Below the pieces are notes generated by a model. That model was not told where the DNA came from and ran no database searches. It saw only the letters and a list, made by a program, of their open reading frames with translations. Positions 12,532 through 21,990 of a DNA stretch of 64,000 nt are shown here, piece by piece (position 1 is the stretch's first letter; the number at the start of each line of letters is the position of its first letter). This DNA is from Capsicum annuum (lineage: Eukaryota; Streptophyta; Magnoliopsida; Solanales; Solanaceae). Where the stretch lies: contig NC_061121.1 of NCBI RefSeq assembly GCF_002878395.1, forward strand, positions 46,196,458 to 46,260,457, written 5' to 3'. The translations under genes were made by a program, and so were the position numbers.

Positions 12532-13150
12532 CTTGATTATTATTATTATTATTATTATCTCGATTATTATTATTATTATTATTATCTTGATTATTATTAT
12601 TATTATTATTATTATTATCTCGATTATTATTATTATTATTATTATTATCACGATTATTGTTATTATTATTATATCGATTATTATTATTATTATTATCTCG
12701 ATTATTATTCTTATTCTTATTATTATTCTTATTCTTATTATTATTATTATTACTATTATTATTACTATTATTATTATTATTACTATTATTATTATTATTA
12801 TTATTACTATTATTACTATTATTACTATTATTATTATTATTACTACTACTACATCATATCCTACGTACTACTACTTCTTCAACTGATTTTTAGTAATTCT
12901 TCTACTATATTATCCCACGTAATACTACTATTACTAATTATTTTTATTTTGATAATATTTTTATCATTCATTAATATGTAAATAAATTATATTTAAATAT
13001 ATTTTATAACATTTATATTTTAAAAGAGATAACTTCGGAATAATAAAAGTCTATTAGAACTCTTCAACTATGGGTTTCTATTTTTAAGATAATAAAATTT
13101 CTTTTTTTATTTTAGAAAAAATGATAATGTATTTCAAATTCAAGATTTTA
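12186..13150. repeat. Composite repeat unit 1 (AT-rich arm, (TTA)n core, AT-rich arm)
   Basis: Left arm 12186-12478 and right arm 12900-13150 flank a long TTA array. The same arms occur in the same order at 13151-13797, so this is a tandem duplication with a variable microsatellite core. Shared words include TCTAAAATGTCAT, GTTTTCTATAATAAAA and TTTTCATATGTTTT in the left arm, and ATCCCACGTA and TTAAATATATTTTA in the right arm. No gene. Confidence 0.65.
12479..12850. repeat. Long interrupted (TTA)n microsatellite
   Basis: About 370 bp of TTA/ATT repeats broken at intervals by TCTCGA or CTTGA words, then by TTC and TAC variants. Both strands read as open poly-Ile or poly-Leu frames; these are compositional artefacts, not genes. 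Confidence 0.95.
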
Positions 13151-13425
13151 AAATTTCTTAAAATCTTAGAGAGATAAAACTCTAAAATGTCATAATTGTC
13201 TTACAGTTTATATATTTTGAGTTTACAAAAAATATATATTTGAAATTAATGATACCAATTAGGTGTTTTCTATAATAAAAATAAATGTAACAAAATAGAA
13301 TATTTCAAATTAATGTTATCGATATTAAAATATTAATAATAATTTATTTTATCTTTTCATATGTTTTTCCCTTTTTGTTCCCTTTTATAATATTTTATTA
13401 AAAATATTAATTTTTAAAAATCTTA

Positions 13426-13470
<45 letters not shown>

Positions 13471-13792
13471 CATTATTATTATATCCCACGTATTGATGCT
13501 TCTTATACTATTTTTACTTGGTAAACTTCTACTAATTATTCTTATTATTTAGGTTAATATTATATTTTTATTTAATATTTAAATATATTTTAAATTATAT
13601 TTTAAAGGGATAAGCTTATGTTTCTAATTTCAAGCTAATGATAATTTTATAAATAGAATTAATATTTTTAAATACAAATATCTTATATTTTAATTCAAAT
13701 TTTTTATTACAATGTTTATAACCTTGTCTTAAAAACTGCCATGTAGCTTTCTATTGTGCTGTCATATGACATATTGTCTTCTTTTAGTTGTC

Positions 13793-13797
<5 letters not shown>
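13151..13797. repeat. Composite repeat unit 2 with shorter (TTA)n core
   Basis: Second copy of the unit at 12186-13150. The microsatellite core (13425-13482) is much shorter than in unit 1 (about 58 versus 370 bp). Right of it the sequence becomes a relative of the dispersed repeat at 4702-4950 (GGCTATTTTAATATG-like word at 13744). Confidence 0.6.
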
Positions 13798-13824
<27 letters not shown>

Positions 13825-13845
13825 GATAGATAGATAGATAGATAG
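13798..13845. repeat. (TA)n then (GATA)n microsatellite
   Basis: About 13 TA units (13798-13824) run directly into about five GATA units (13825-13845). It separates two relatives of the dispersed AT-rich repeat. Confidence 0.9.
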
Positions 13846-13854
13846 TATAAAGAT

Positions 13855-14115
13855 TATTATTAAATGAAATAGTTAGAATTTATTTAGTATTTTTTAATTA
13901 TGCGCTCCTAACTTTAAGATAATAAATTTTTTTAATGCTTCTACAATCTTAATATTTTTAAATAAAAATATTTTATATCCTTTAATTAAATTTTTTTATT
14001 ATAATACTATCAAATTTTGTCCTAAAAATTGGCTGTGTATTACTACTACTATTATTTATTACTTATTATTATATTATTATTATTGTTATTATTATTATTA
14101 TTATTATTAAATAAA
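13855..14115 (+). repeat. Dispersed AT-rich repeat, copy 2
   Basis: Near-identical in long stretches to 4240-4505, including the TTACTACTACTATTATTT block and the trailing (TTA)n and CT/TA run. The two copies lie about 9.6 kb apart in the same orientation. Confidence 0.65.
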
Positions 14116-14398
14116 CTCTCTCTCTCTATCTATATATATATTACCCTTATATATAAACCAACCAGGGCTGTACCAACCCTGCAGCTATGTGTTGTACCAA
14201 AATTTTTGTCGATGGTACCTTATGCTTAGGCCTCAAATCTTTTTTAATCAACACGTGTATTTCTTTTATCAAACCACGCGTAAAACTGATTTTGTTCGTT
14301 TCTATTTGCTTTTGCCCTTCTGTTTTCGTTTCCTCTTTCAACTTGTAGAACAACATCATGTTGCTCTGCTGTCCACTTAAATTGGGGCTGTATCTGTA

Positions 14399-14498
14399 AT
14401 GACATCGGCATCACAGATTCTCGACGGAGAAAATATGGGTGCATTGCCATTATCGATAAGCGATCTTCAGTCATGCCACTCACTAACTATTCTAGAAG
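14399..14498 (+). pseudogene. NRPE1: NRPE1 (Pol V largest subunit) exon 1 fragment, decayed
   Basis: NRPE1 is the catalytic subunit of RNA polymerase V, which makes scaffold transcripts for RNA-directed DNA methylation. ATG 14399 opens MTSASQILDGE, matching the NRPE1 start as I know it (an ILDGE motif within the first fifteen residues). Further on, SISDLQSCHSLT looks like a shortened form of the SIS...H.SQLT stretch of that exon. The piece ends at a GT donor at 14499. About 15 residues appear to be missing between the two motifs. The call gains weight from a second NRPE1 exon in the same orientation at 16582. The protein comparison is from memory of the family, so it is an inference. Confidence 0.45.
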
Positions 14499-14970
14499 GT
14501 AATGAAAATTTTCTATTCTAGCCGTTGTTGTGTTTGTTTTCGTCCTTTCAAAAATTTTTCCATGCATGTCTATAATTCTGTCTTTTCGGATTTTGGTTCT
14601 GTAAATTCGTGTGTATGGAGTAAAATGAGACTTCTCTCGAATTTGGTTTGCTCTCAATGTGAATGAGTGATTCCTATAAATGACTTTCGCTGTTACGTTG
14701 GTGTTATACATCATTGAAGCTAAGGTGTTTGGTAAAAAGAAAACCTTTTGTGAAGCACTATTTGTTTCTTTAGCTCTCATACTTCAATGTTTTAGCATTG
14801 TTATTTGATTTTTGCTCTCAAAATCTTATTATTAATGTTCAGATTATGTGAGGTATGAACTCATGCTCATTTTGTATTACCATCTCATCTGTTGCTCCTA
14901 TTCATAGAAAATGTGTTCCTCATTTTAGCTTGCGCAGAAAAGTTGATGTCTATTTACTTTGATTGGCAGT

Positions 14971-15116
14971 GGAAGTTCTTAAAGAAATAGTTGTTCAATT
15001 GGGGCAAAAGATTGGGATTTTTAGCAAAATTGTGATGGGAACTCAAATTGGAACACACCCAAACAAAACCTTGAATGCAATTGGACTTTCCCGATAATCT
15101 TTGTCATGTGGAGAAC
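14971..15116 (+). pseudogene. Unidentified exon-like fragment
   Basis: Follows a TTGGCAG acceptor and ends at a strong donor (CAT|GTAAGT near 15118). One frame reads EVLKEIVVQLGQKIG, then MGTQIGTHPNKTLNAIGLSR, then TAA and a further 8 codons to the donor. The splice borders and even composition suggest a captured exon. I do not recognise the protein. Confidence 0.35.
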
Positions 15117-15263
15117 ATGTAAGTATCCATTACAAATGAATGTCTTTTGTTAAGTAGTTGATGAAAATTGTTGTGTTCTGTCTGGTTTAAAGTTGTTTCA
15201 GTTTAAACCCTTAATTGAATTTCTGTTTGGAAGCAAATTTCTTCACACATTTTTGGCTTTTAA

Positions 15264-15465
15264 GGGTCGTTGGGTACGTATGATAAGGATAATAATCGCA
15301 AGATAGAATTTGAGATTAACTTTATGTCATATTTGGTTTGAGATACTGGGTAATTTCGGCACTGTTTATCTCACCATTTGTATTAAGGTGCGATTACTAT
15401 CCCATATAGCGGGTAAGATAAAATAATCCCATGAGATATCCCAACATCGATGTACAAATGATCCC
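15264..15465. mobile_element. Tourist-like MITE (PIF/Harbinger type)
   Basis: A 202-bp non-coding element flanked by the 3-bp duplication TAA (15261-15263 and 15466-15468). The ends are imperfect inverted repeats: left GGGTCGTTGGGTACGTATG, right read in reverse GGGATCATTTGTACATCG. The TAA duplication plus GGG-initial termini are the signature of Tourist MITEs. It lies in a presumed intron of the captured-gene island, so it either came along with a captured intron or inserted later. Confidence 0.65.
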
Positions 15466-15609
15466 TAAATGTCCAGATTAAACTGCTAAGACCAAAATTT
15501 AGGTATATCGAGATTTGAGAAGAACACTTTCTCTTGGGAAACAAGTTCCTTAAAAATAAGGATCATGTCTTGAATAATGGAAGTAGGGAACAAGTTCCAT
15601 AATTTGTTG

Positions 15610-15930
15610 ACCACAAATATATTCATCCAACTACTGACAATTCTTGCTCTTTCTCTGCGATTAAGATTAAGACGATAAATTCTCTTGAGTCTTGGAATGG
15701 TGGTGTTCTTGTTGTGGTCTCTGGTTCTGTCAAACTGAAGGATTTCAATGGGTGGATGAACTTTGTGCAAACATTTTTACTTTCACCTCAGGAGAAGGGT
15801 TACTTTGTTCTGAATGATGTCTTTCATTTTGTTAATGAGGAGGGGAGTGAACTAGCTCAAGCACCAGTAGTTTCACAGAACAATCTTGATGCTCAACCGA
15901 TTTCCTCTAATCCTCTTGCAGAGCCACCAG
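15610..15930 (+). pseudogene. NTF2-domain (G3BP-like) protein fragment
   Basis: Plant G3BP-like proteins combine an NTF2-like domain with an RRM and act in stress-granule RNA metabolism. This frame reads FSAIKIKTINSLESWNGG, then VLVVVSGSVKLKDFNG, then FVQTFLLSPQEKGYFVLNDV and FHFVNEEGSE. That is the second half of the NTF2 domain, with the characteristic ESWNGGV, SGSV and KGYFVLND blocks. It continues through a Ser/Pro/Gln-rich linker to a donor at CCACCAG|GTATTG (about 15929). No RRM or upstream NTF2 exon is visible, so it is a fragment. The frame is open across the identified part, which suggests fairly recent capture or weak decay. Confidence 0.8.
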
Positions 15931-16581
15931 GTATTGTTACACCTGGCTTGTATAGAATGTTAAACATGGCATGATTTTTCAGTACAACCTCGATTTTCCT
16001 ATCTGTTGTATTGATAATTGCTCAGTTTTCCCATCTGTTATATTGATAATTGAACAGTCAGGATGGAAAGAGCTCCCTGAATACACGTGTGTACTTGTGT
16101 GGAGATCAGCTGTATCCACTTCCCATCTTACTCTTCTCAACTTTTCTCTCACATATTTCAAGTCCCAATCTGAATTCTCTCTACAAAATTGATATTTTCT
16201 GGCTCCAAATTGGCCTTACTTTGATGTCGCTTGGAGAGATCGTGGTTTTCTTTGTCTTTGTGTTGGTTAGTCTTTTTATATTATCATCAATGTTTTTCTC
16301 AATACTTATAGATCTTCTATATTTGGACGGTTATAAAGTGTAATGGTATGAAGAGTTGTGTCTTTTTCTATGTTGATAATTTAGTTTAAAAGTAATTTTT
16401 GATTTGAAAAAAATTATATTGGTTGTTTGCATTGGGTGTTGTTCATTGATTTGTGTACTTTGTCCAGTGAATAAAAACAACAAGGAATTTGTTACTTTTG
16501 TCGTGACATAATTCCGTAGTTTCTTTTGTGTGTGTTACCTGCTTTTTCACGAGGTTTAAGTAACCCCAAGTTATCGATTTC

Positions 16582-16651
16582 AGGTCATTTTGGATACATT
16601 GAGTTACTCATTCCTGTTTATCATGCTGATCATGTCAGTGAGTTTATATAG
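16582..16651 (+). pseudogene. NRPE1: NRPE1-like exon fragment (GHFGYIEL region)
   Basis: After a GATTTCAG acceptor the frame reads GHFGYIELLIPVYHADHVSE, then FI and a stop. This matches the N-terminal zinc-binding region of RNA polymerase largest subunits (C-GHFG-I-L-PVYH). The P(V/I)YHP-HVSEL form is the one I associate with NRPE1 rather than with the Pol I, II or III subunits. The acceptor falls exactly before the GHFG glycine. The conserved CLKCLK zinc ligands that should follow are absent, so the exon is truncated. The NTF2 fragment lies between this exon and the exon-1 fragment at 14399. Confidence 0.6.
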
Positions 16652-16702
16652 ATGCAAAGCCAGCTTTGCTTGAAGCGTTTAACAATGAATACACAGAAAG
16701 GT
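16651..16702 (+). pseudogene. Short exon-like fragment, unidentified
   Basis: Reads DAKPALLEAFNNEYTER and meets a GT donor (GAAAG|GTATTA, about 16701). It directly follows the NRPE1-like piece, so the two may be fused fragments. Too short to name. Confidence 0.25.
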
Positions 16703-16709
16703 ATTACAT

Positions 16710-17335
16710 CTCTGTGCTTTATAATGTTTAATTCTGGTTTCCACAAGTCCAACAACTTTCACAGCAATTTTTCACCTCCTTCTGTTTGTAACAATAGCTA
16801 TCCTATAGTTTCTTTCTTTGTGGAGTTAGAATAAACTCAAAGGTTAATCATATTTGATTTTCTTTAGTTATGTCAACTTTTATTGAAAGGAAAAGGGAAA
16901 GATATGTTGTTGATTTCATCTTTGTCATGGATAAATATATAGCTTCCCTTTTACAGTAACTTTTGGAGGCTGTAGACACAATGATGTTCCTCAGTACCTT
17001 CCGGGAGCAACAAAATATATTTATATCTGGAATCGTTGTATTGAAAGTAAATTGATGCTTTCTTTGACATGATGCAAAATACTTTTTGTTAGACAAATGG
17101 TTTGTTTATGTCATTATCTCAAGCTGTTAAAAATGTCTTAAATTGTCAAGGTAACATGTTAAACAGATATGAGAATATAGCTAACATCATAAATGAAAGT
17201 TTTTCATAAACATTATTACCACATCAGATATTTCCTATATAGCAAACATAGATAGTGTGCCAATACAGATGAGTTATAGTGAGCCTTTTGCTGCCAAATG
17301 GTGTTTGATTTAACACACTAAAATGTTAATCAATT
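16710..17335. other. Intron-like sequence within the captured-gene island
   Basis: No convincing coding frame. T-rich stretches and occasional TTGCAG or TTTCAG words look like intron sequence. A short frame after TTGCAG (17340 on; QKVAPALLNACDVLANFHF) may be another captured exon piece, but I cannot identify it. Confidence 0.35.
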
Positions 17336-17455
17336 GCAGGAGACAGAAAGTTGCGCCTGCTTTGCTTAATGCATGTGATGTTCTTGCAAATTTTCACTTC
17401 ATGTCAGTAATCTTTTTTCATTTGTTGGTTCCATTTGTTCTTTAACTCATTGGAA

Positions 17456-17575
17456 TCTTAGCAGCTCAGTTGGTAGGCTGGCTAGCTGAACTTTCATCTT
17501 ATTGTTGAGTGTTCGATTCACACTTTCTACTCCCTTTCGCATTTCCCCTTTTCCTACCCCCATTTTTTTTTTTTA
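17456..17575 (+). mobile_element. tRNA-derived SINE-like segment
   Basis: Contains an RNA polymerase III A-box-like word (AGCAGCTCAGTTGGTAG, 17460-17476) and, about 35 nt on, a B-box-like word (GTGTTCGATTCAC, 17510-17522). A pyrimidine-rich tail and a run of 12 Ts (17563-17574, a Pol III terminator) follow. The spacing fits a tRNA-related head. It does not fold as an intact tRNA by eye, so a SINE of the Solanaceae SolS kind is more likely than a tRNA gene. Target duplications were not found. Confidence 0.5.
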
Positions 17576-17887
17576 AAAGGGCCTTGAATGTTGAGATTTT
17601 TGCAATTTGAGAGTCAAGATTGAGTACGTCATTTTTGAGTATCTAAGTTAAAGTGTGTGTTGTTTTTTCTTGGATTTTGTGAAAGATGATTATGTAATGC
17701 AAGTTTTGTGCTTTTGGGGTTGGAAAGTTCTACACTATACAGAGTGATATTGAGTTTGGGAGAGGATTCATAAGCGCTGTTAGGTGCGGTTTGTTGAGCT
17801 TTTTACAGGGTTCTATCAATGTTTGGTTTTGTAAGATCTTGAGAGGCTCTTCAGATTAAGTAATTTAGGAATTTGGGTCATTGCAGG

Positions 17888-18429
17888 AGGCGGTGGGCGT
17901 AAGGAATTTTGAGGATTCGGAGGCCTAAGTGAATTAGGTGACCGAAGTAGAGGGGAGTTTTAGTTCAATGTCGGGAGCTTCAAGGGCAAGGTCAATGAAT
18001 GTAGCTGATTCGGAAGCAAGGCCAGTTCTTGGTCCCACTGGGAATAAGGCACAGAGATCACCTGGTTCAAGAAAATCTGTTACGAGACCTACGAGAAAGA
18101 CTGTGAAGTCAAAAGAGGAGGTCGTGATGGAAGATAAAAATGGTCACCAACCATCCCCTTCGTTGCTTACTTTTGATGTTCCTTCAATATTTAGGCGACA
18201 GGAGTCATTGTATTCCAACCTTTCACTTAGTGCTTCATGTTCTTCTGATTCCTCAACAGATTCATTTCACAGTAGTGCTTCAACTGGTAGGATATATAGA
18301 ATGAATAATACCTCAAGTAGAAGGAAGTAATTGGCATCGAAGTCCAAAAGGATGGTTCCAGCTGATATATCACTCTTCAATCGACGGTTTGCAATCAAAG
18401 AAAAGATGTGGCTAGGTGACACCTAATAC
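17888..18429 (+). pseudogene. DNA-3-methyladenine glycosylase I (plant TAG-like) first-exon fragment
   Basis: Plant TAG-like glycosylases remove alkylated bases in base-excision repair and have a long disordered N terminus before the catalytic domain. The piece begins after a TTGCAG acceptor. ATG 17968 (MSGASRARSMNVADSEARPV) is chosen because that is where family members start; earlier in-frame codons look like leader. It continues with LGPTGNKA, a basic Ser/Lys-rich stretch, SNLSLSASCSSDSSTDSFHS and STGRIYR, then TAA at 18328. After a frameshift the start of the catalytic domain reads LQSKKRCG, TAG, VTPNT, where KKRC(A)WVTPNT is expected, and ends at a donor (CTAATACAG|GTGTGT, 18430). The catalytic domain is absent. 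Two stops and a frameshift make it non-functional. Confidence 0.8.
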
Positions 18430-18977
18430 AGGTGTGTTCTTGGTGATTCTTTTTATAAATTTACCACATCTGGATTTTTTATTCTTTTCTTCTTCTAATA
18501 CTACACTGCCAAACTGTAAGCAAATACCGTTGGAAGTTTAATCAAGAAATGTTTTAAATTAGAAGGTTAGTGCAGCGTGGTAGCTAGATTTTTCCTGTTC
18601 TTCTTTCCCATCATTTTTGGAGGTGACCGAGAACGTAATGAACCTTCGAGAGACGTTTGAAAAAGAAAAGATGCTGAACTTGGAATGATTTTATATTTTA
18701 ATGCATCGACTATGGAGTAAATAAAAGATTGTAAACTTAAGCCCTTGAAATTGCAGATAGAGATCGTGGCCTGACCCCTGGTTGCTATAAAAGACAAGTC
18801 AAAGTCATTTCATTGTAAACAAAAGGGCTTCCAATAGATTTTTACACCGTCAGCAGCGCAATGTCTGTTATTTTGAAGAGTATTTCCCTATAAGAGAGGA
18901 CATCATTTCGAAAACTGCTATGCTCTCTTTTATAGAAAGTTTAGTTTTACATCATTACATTACATTACTATTATAAT

Positions 18978-19003
18978 GTTGGGCCCGTGCTTGTCCATCT
19001 AGT
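18978..19003 (+). mobile_element. Candidate Helitron 3' terminus (plus strand)
   Basis: TTGGGCCCGTGC followed by TTGTCCAT and CTAGT. The left hairpin arm is clear, the right arm is decayed. It is followed at once by a TA run and the dispersed repeat at 19020. Confidence 0.45.
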
Positions 19004-19019
19004 GTATATATATATATAT

Positions 19020-19256
19020 ATATATATTATAAAAGAGATAAAGTTTGAAATAGTAATAGCTATTAAAACCCTTCAGTTATTAAAATAGTATATTTCAAAT
19101 TCAGATACTTAATCATTCAATTCAAAATTTTTATTACAATATTTTTAACTTTATTTTAAAATATTTTTTAATTTTATCCTAAAAATTACTACGTGGCTAT
19201 TTTAATATGTTGCCATTTGGTATTTTGTCTTGTTCTAGTTTTGCTTTTATATATAC
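19020..19256. repeat. Dispersed ~240-bp AT-rich repeat, second close copy
   Basis: Matches 4702-4950 over its length with scattered substitutions, and like that copy is bounded on the right by a Helitron-like minus-strand terminus. A (TA)n run (19005-19028) forms its left edge. Confidence 0.65.
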
Positions 19257-19257
19257 T

Positions 19258-20293
19258 ACTAGTCAAGTGTAACGTGTGTATAACGTTAATTGTCATGAGT
19301 GTGTTAATTGTTATGAGTGTGTTACGACGTACAAATTAATTTTTAAAAGTAGGTAAAATGTTTAGGATTAAAGATGTATTAAAAAGGAATGTGAGATACA
19401 TAATTTATAATAAAATTTATTTTATAAAATTTATTTTATTTTATGAGGTACCATTTAATCTTGTGTATCGCACAAATGTCTTCCTTATCGGCTAAACGTG
19501 TTGAGCTAATTTGTTCCATCATTAAGCGAATGAAAGTTGTTCTTCAACTCTATCGTGTATTAATATTACAATATCAATTATTATTTATATCAAACTTAAA
19601 AAGAGAAAAAAAAATAGAAAAAAGTACCCAGCCGTTTTAGCCTGTGGCCAAACTTCTAAAATTAGTTTATTTTGAAAAGTTTTATTTTAGAAGTGCTTTT
19701 ATAAAAATACTTTTGGTGTTGTGTTGGTCTTTTTATTTTAGTTCCTCTTACGTATTCAAATTTAAGAGATTTGATTTCTGACAAATTTTCATTAAATATA
19801 AGGTAATTTTTTTGCAATTTATGCCATAATGAAAAGAAAAAAATTCTTGTTTTGTCCGTTTGTACTTAGTTTCCCCTTTTGTTTTATTTTTTCTTCATAA
19901 TGATTTGTTTTCAATAATAATCTAATAACTTAAAAAGTCACTTTTAATATGAGGCAAAAAAAACGGTATATATCCTAATAATAAAAGAAATATTACGTTT
20001 AAAAGAAATTGAATCCATGCAATGTCCAAAATAAAAGGACTAAATGAAGTTTTAATTGATTTCAAATTACCATAAAAGTTAGGACTCTTTAATTATTAAT
20101 TCTCCTAATAACTTTTGCCATATAATTTTACTTATCATATATTTTAGGACTCATTAATACTACATATTATGAAAATAATTAATTTATAATTAAAAAAAAG
20201 GTAAAAATATGATTTATCTATTACAGAGTATTTTAATGAAGGTTAAAAAGTTCAAATAACTTTTTTTAAGGGTATGAACACTTTTAATCTATT
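19258..20293 (-). mobile_element. Candidate non-autonomous Helitron (minus strand)
   Basis: On the minus strand its 3' end would be the weak hairpin TAACGT/ACGTTA (19270-19287) followed by ACTAGT (19258-19263). Its 5' end would abut the next terminus at 20294, where the minus strand reads AATAGATTAAAAGTG. The body (about 1.0 kb) is AT-rich and non-coding. Both boundaries rest on short motifs. Confidence 0.3.
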
Positions 20294-21909
20294 ACTAGTT
20301 TAGATATACGCGCCTCGCGCGTGTATCTCAATTTAGTGATTTTAATTTTACAAAATCATTCAAAATATAAAAAGTACGGCGGTGTTTCAAAAGGTTTATT
20401 ATATTTTTTGTTTGTTAGCATCTTGACATGGACGACTTTTAGTTATTATTCAAAGTAGAAATTAGTCAATCGAAAAGCATATATATTAGTTTAAACACAA
20501 GAAAGTTTATAAAGAAGAGTATATTCTCTTTGGTCCTTCCTCGAGCCATTCTCTATCACCTCTTCTTTCTTTCTTTAATCTTCTTAATCTCTTCTTTCAT
20601 CTTCTCTAATTTCATATCAACACAATTATCCTTTTGTTTGGATTGTTTAGGTTTATCAGCTTCTTCAGAAGCTTCCTCAACTAATCCGTTCAGCCGAATT
20701 AATTTCTCAATGATTTTTGATATTTTGAGAAGATTTCTCAAAAGATATATTTGTCAACTAAAATTTATATTTAGGATTTTATAATAGTAGGTATTAAACT
20801 CGATTTAGTAAGCTCAAAATTGAAAGATTCTACTTAATTAGTAAGCTCAGAATTGAAAGATTCGATTATAATCCTAAGTTTATATGTTCATTTATGCATA
20901 TCAAGATTCAACACTTACTATAACCCTGATATTTAGAACTCAACTAACAACTTTAATTAAAGATTCAACTATAATAATAAAAAAATACTTAAATAACATT
21001 ACTAAAACAAAGCCACAGTTAAACAAAGGAAGGGAAAAAAAAGAGAGAGACAAACCTTTGATGTTTTTGACTACTTCATTCGGTGACGACTTGCTTATTT
21101 CTTTCAATTTTTGATAAAAAAATTTCTATTGAAAAAGAAACACGAGATATTATCAAAAAAGAAGTATTCATTGTCTTATTAATTATTTAATCATAATTTA
21201 CATATAATGTTTAAAGTTATTAACTAAAGGAATAAAGAAAGATGGAGAAGATGATAATAATAATGAATACACACAAAAAAAAAAGACAACTTGAATTAAT
21301 AACAAAATAAGAAGAAAAAGTAGAAGTAGAGGTATGTTTCTAGTAGTTTTTTTATTCAAAATATTAGTTAAATAGAATTGTAAACTTTTTTTTTTTGTTT
21401 TATATATATAAGGTAAAATTTTAATTGATTTGGAAGTGCTAAATATTATGAATTCTTACTTAAATTTAATAGTCAAATCAAAAAAAGTTATAACTAAAAT
21501 TAATTGTTAACACAATTTTGATGGAAGATGGGAAGAATTTTTTGGATTTTTATTATTATATTATTTTTTTGTTTCACGTTTAGGGGTGAAAATTTTTTTT
21601 AATCACAATTTTTATATTATTATATTTTCCTTTTTAGTTTCACACATTGTATTACTATTTTTTTATGGAAGGAAAATTTTTTACCTTTTTATTTTTTGGT
21701 TTCTGAATATGATTAGGTTTTGTAGATAGTAGAAAAGAAATTATATTTTTGTGAGGAAAGGTTTTTTTTTTTTTTTTTGTAATATAGTTAATATTTAATA
21801 TTATTTAAATGATAAAAAAAAGTTAAAAAGACGATTTTGTCTAAAGTGAAGACAAAAAGTTCAAACAACATTTCTAAGACTCTTCACACTTTTCATATAT
21901 TATAGATTA
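20294..21909 (-). mobile_element. Candidate non-autonomous Helitron (minus strand) with a strong 3' hairpin
   Basis: The 3' end is the best in the window: minus-strand hairpin with arms GATACACGCG and CGCGTATATC (20303-20327, 9 of 10 positions paired) followed by TAAACTAGT (20294-20302). The likely 5' end is near 21909, where the minus strand reads TCTATAATCTATAATATATG then AAAAGTGTGAAG. Inside, the minus strand has an open stretch at 20556-20741 (KLEKMKEEIKKIKERKK, Lys/Glu-rich) that may be a captured exon but is unidentified, and a 32-bp tandem step at 20808/20840. Confidence 0.45.
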
Positions 21910-21990
21910 TAGATATAGATTATAGATAAATATAAATATAGATAGATTATAGATACATTATAGATATTGATCATAATATAGATAGATGAT
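21893..21990. repeat. Irregular ATTATAGAT tandem repeat
   Basis: Variants of ATTATAGAT and ATATAGAT recur about ten times without fixed spacing, at the presumed 5' edge of the Helitron to its left. Confidence 0.6.

Larger units (their letters stand above)
14130..19003 (+). mobile_element. Putative gene-capturing Helitron carrying several host gene fragments
   Basis: This segment is less AT-rich than its flanks and holds exon-like pieces of at least three unrelated plant genes, all on the plus strand, several with GT/AG borders still visible. At the right end, GGGCCCGTGC (18981-18990) and then CTAGT (18999-19003) resemble a Helitron 3' end, although the right arm of the hairpin is decayed (TTGTCC). 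The left end is uncertain; I place it at the TC-rich edge near 14130 where the dispersed repeat stops. Helitrons are the plant transposons best known for collecting such fragments with introns. Pack-MULE capture or a degraded chimeric locus are alternatives. Confidence 0.45.

Noticed and set aside
12445..12893. Long open frames of poly-Ile and poly-Leu on both strands
   Set aside because: They are translations of the (TTA)n microsatellite.
15486..15770. 94-codon minus-strand frame
   Set aside because: Shadow of the plus-strand NTF2-domain fragment; no recognisable content.
17460..17525. Functional tRNA gene
   Set aside because: A- and B-box-like words are present but the acceptor and anticodon stems do not pair by eye; SINE-like origin fits better.
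17968..18330. Intact small gene of about 120 codons
   Set aside because: It is the disordered N terminus of a glycosylase; the catalytic domain is missing and stops and a frameshift follow.
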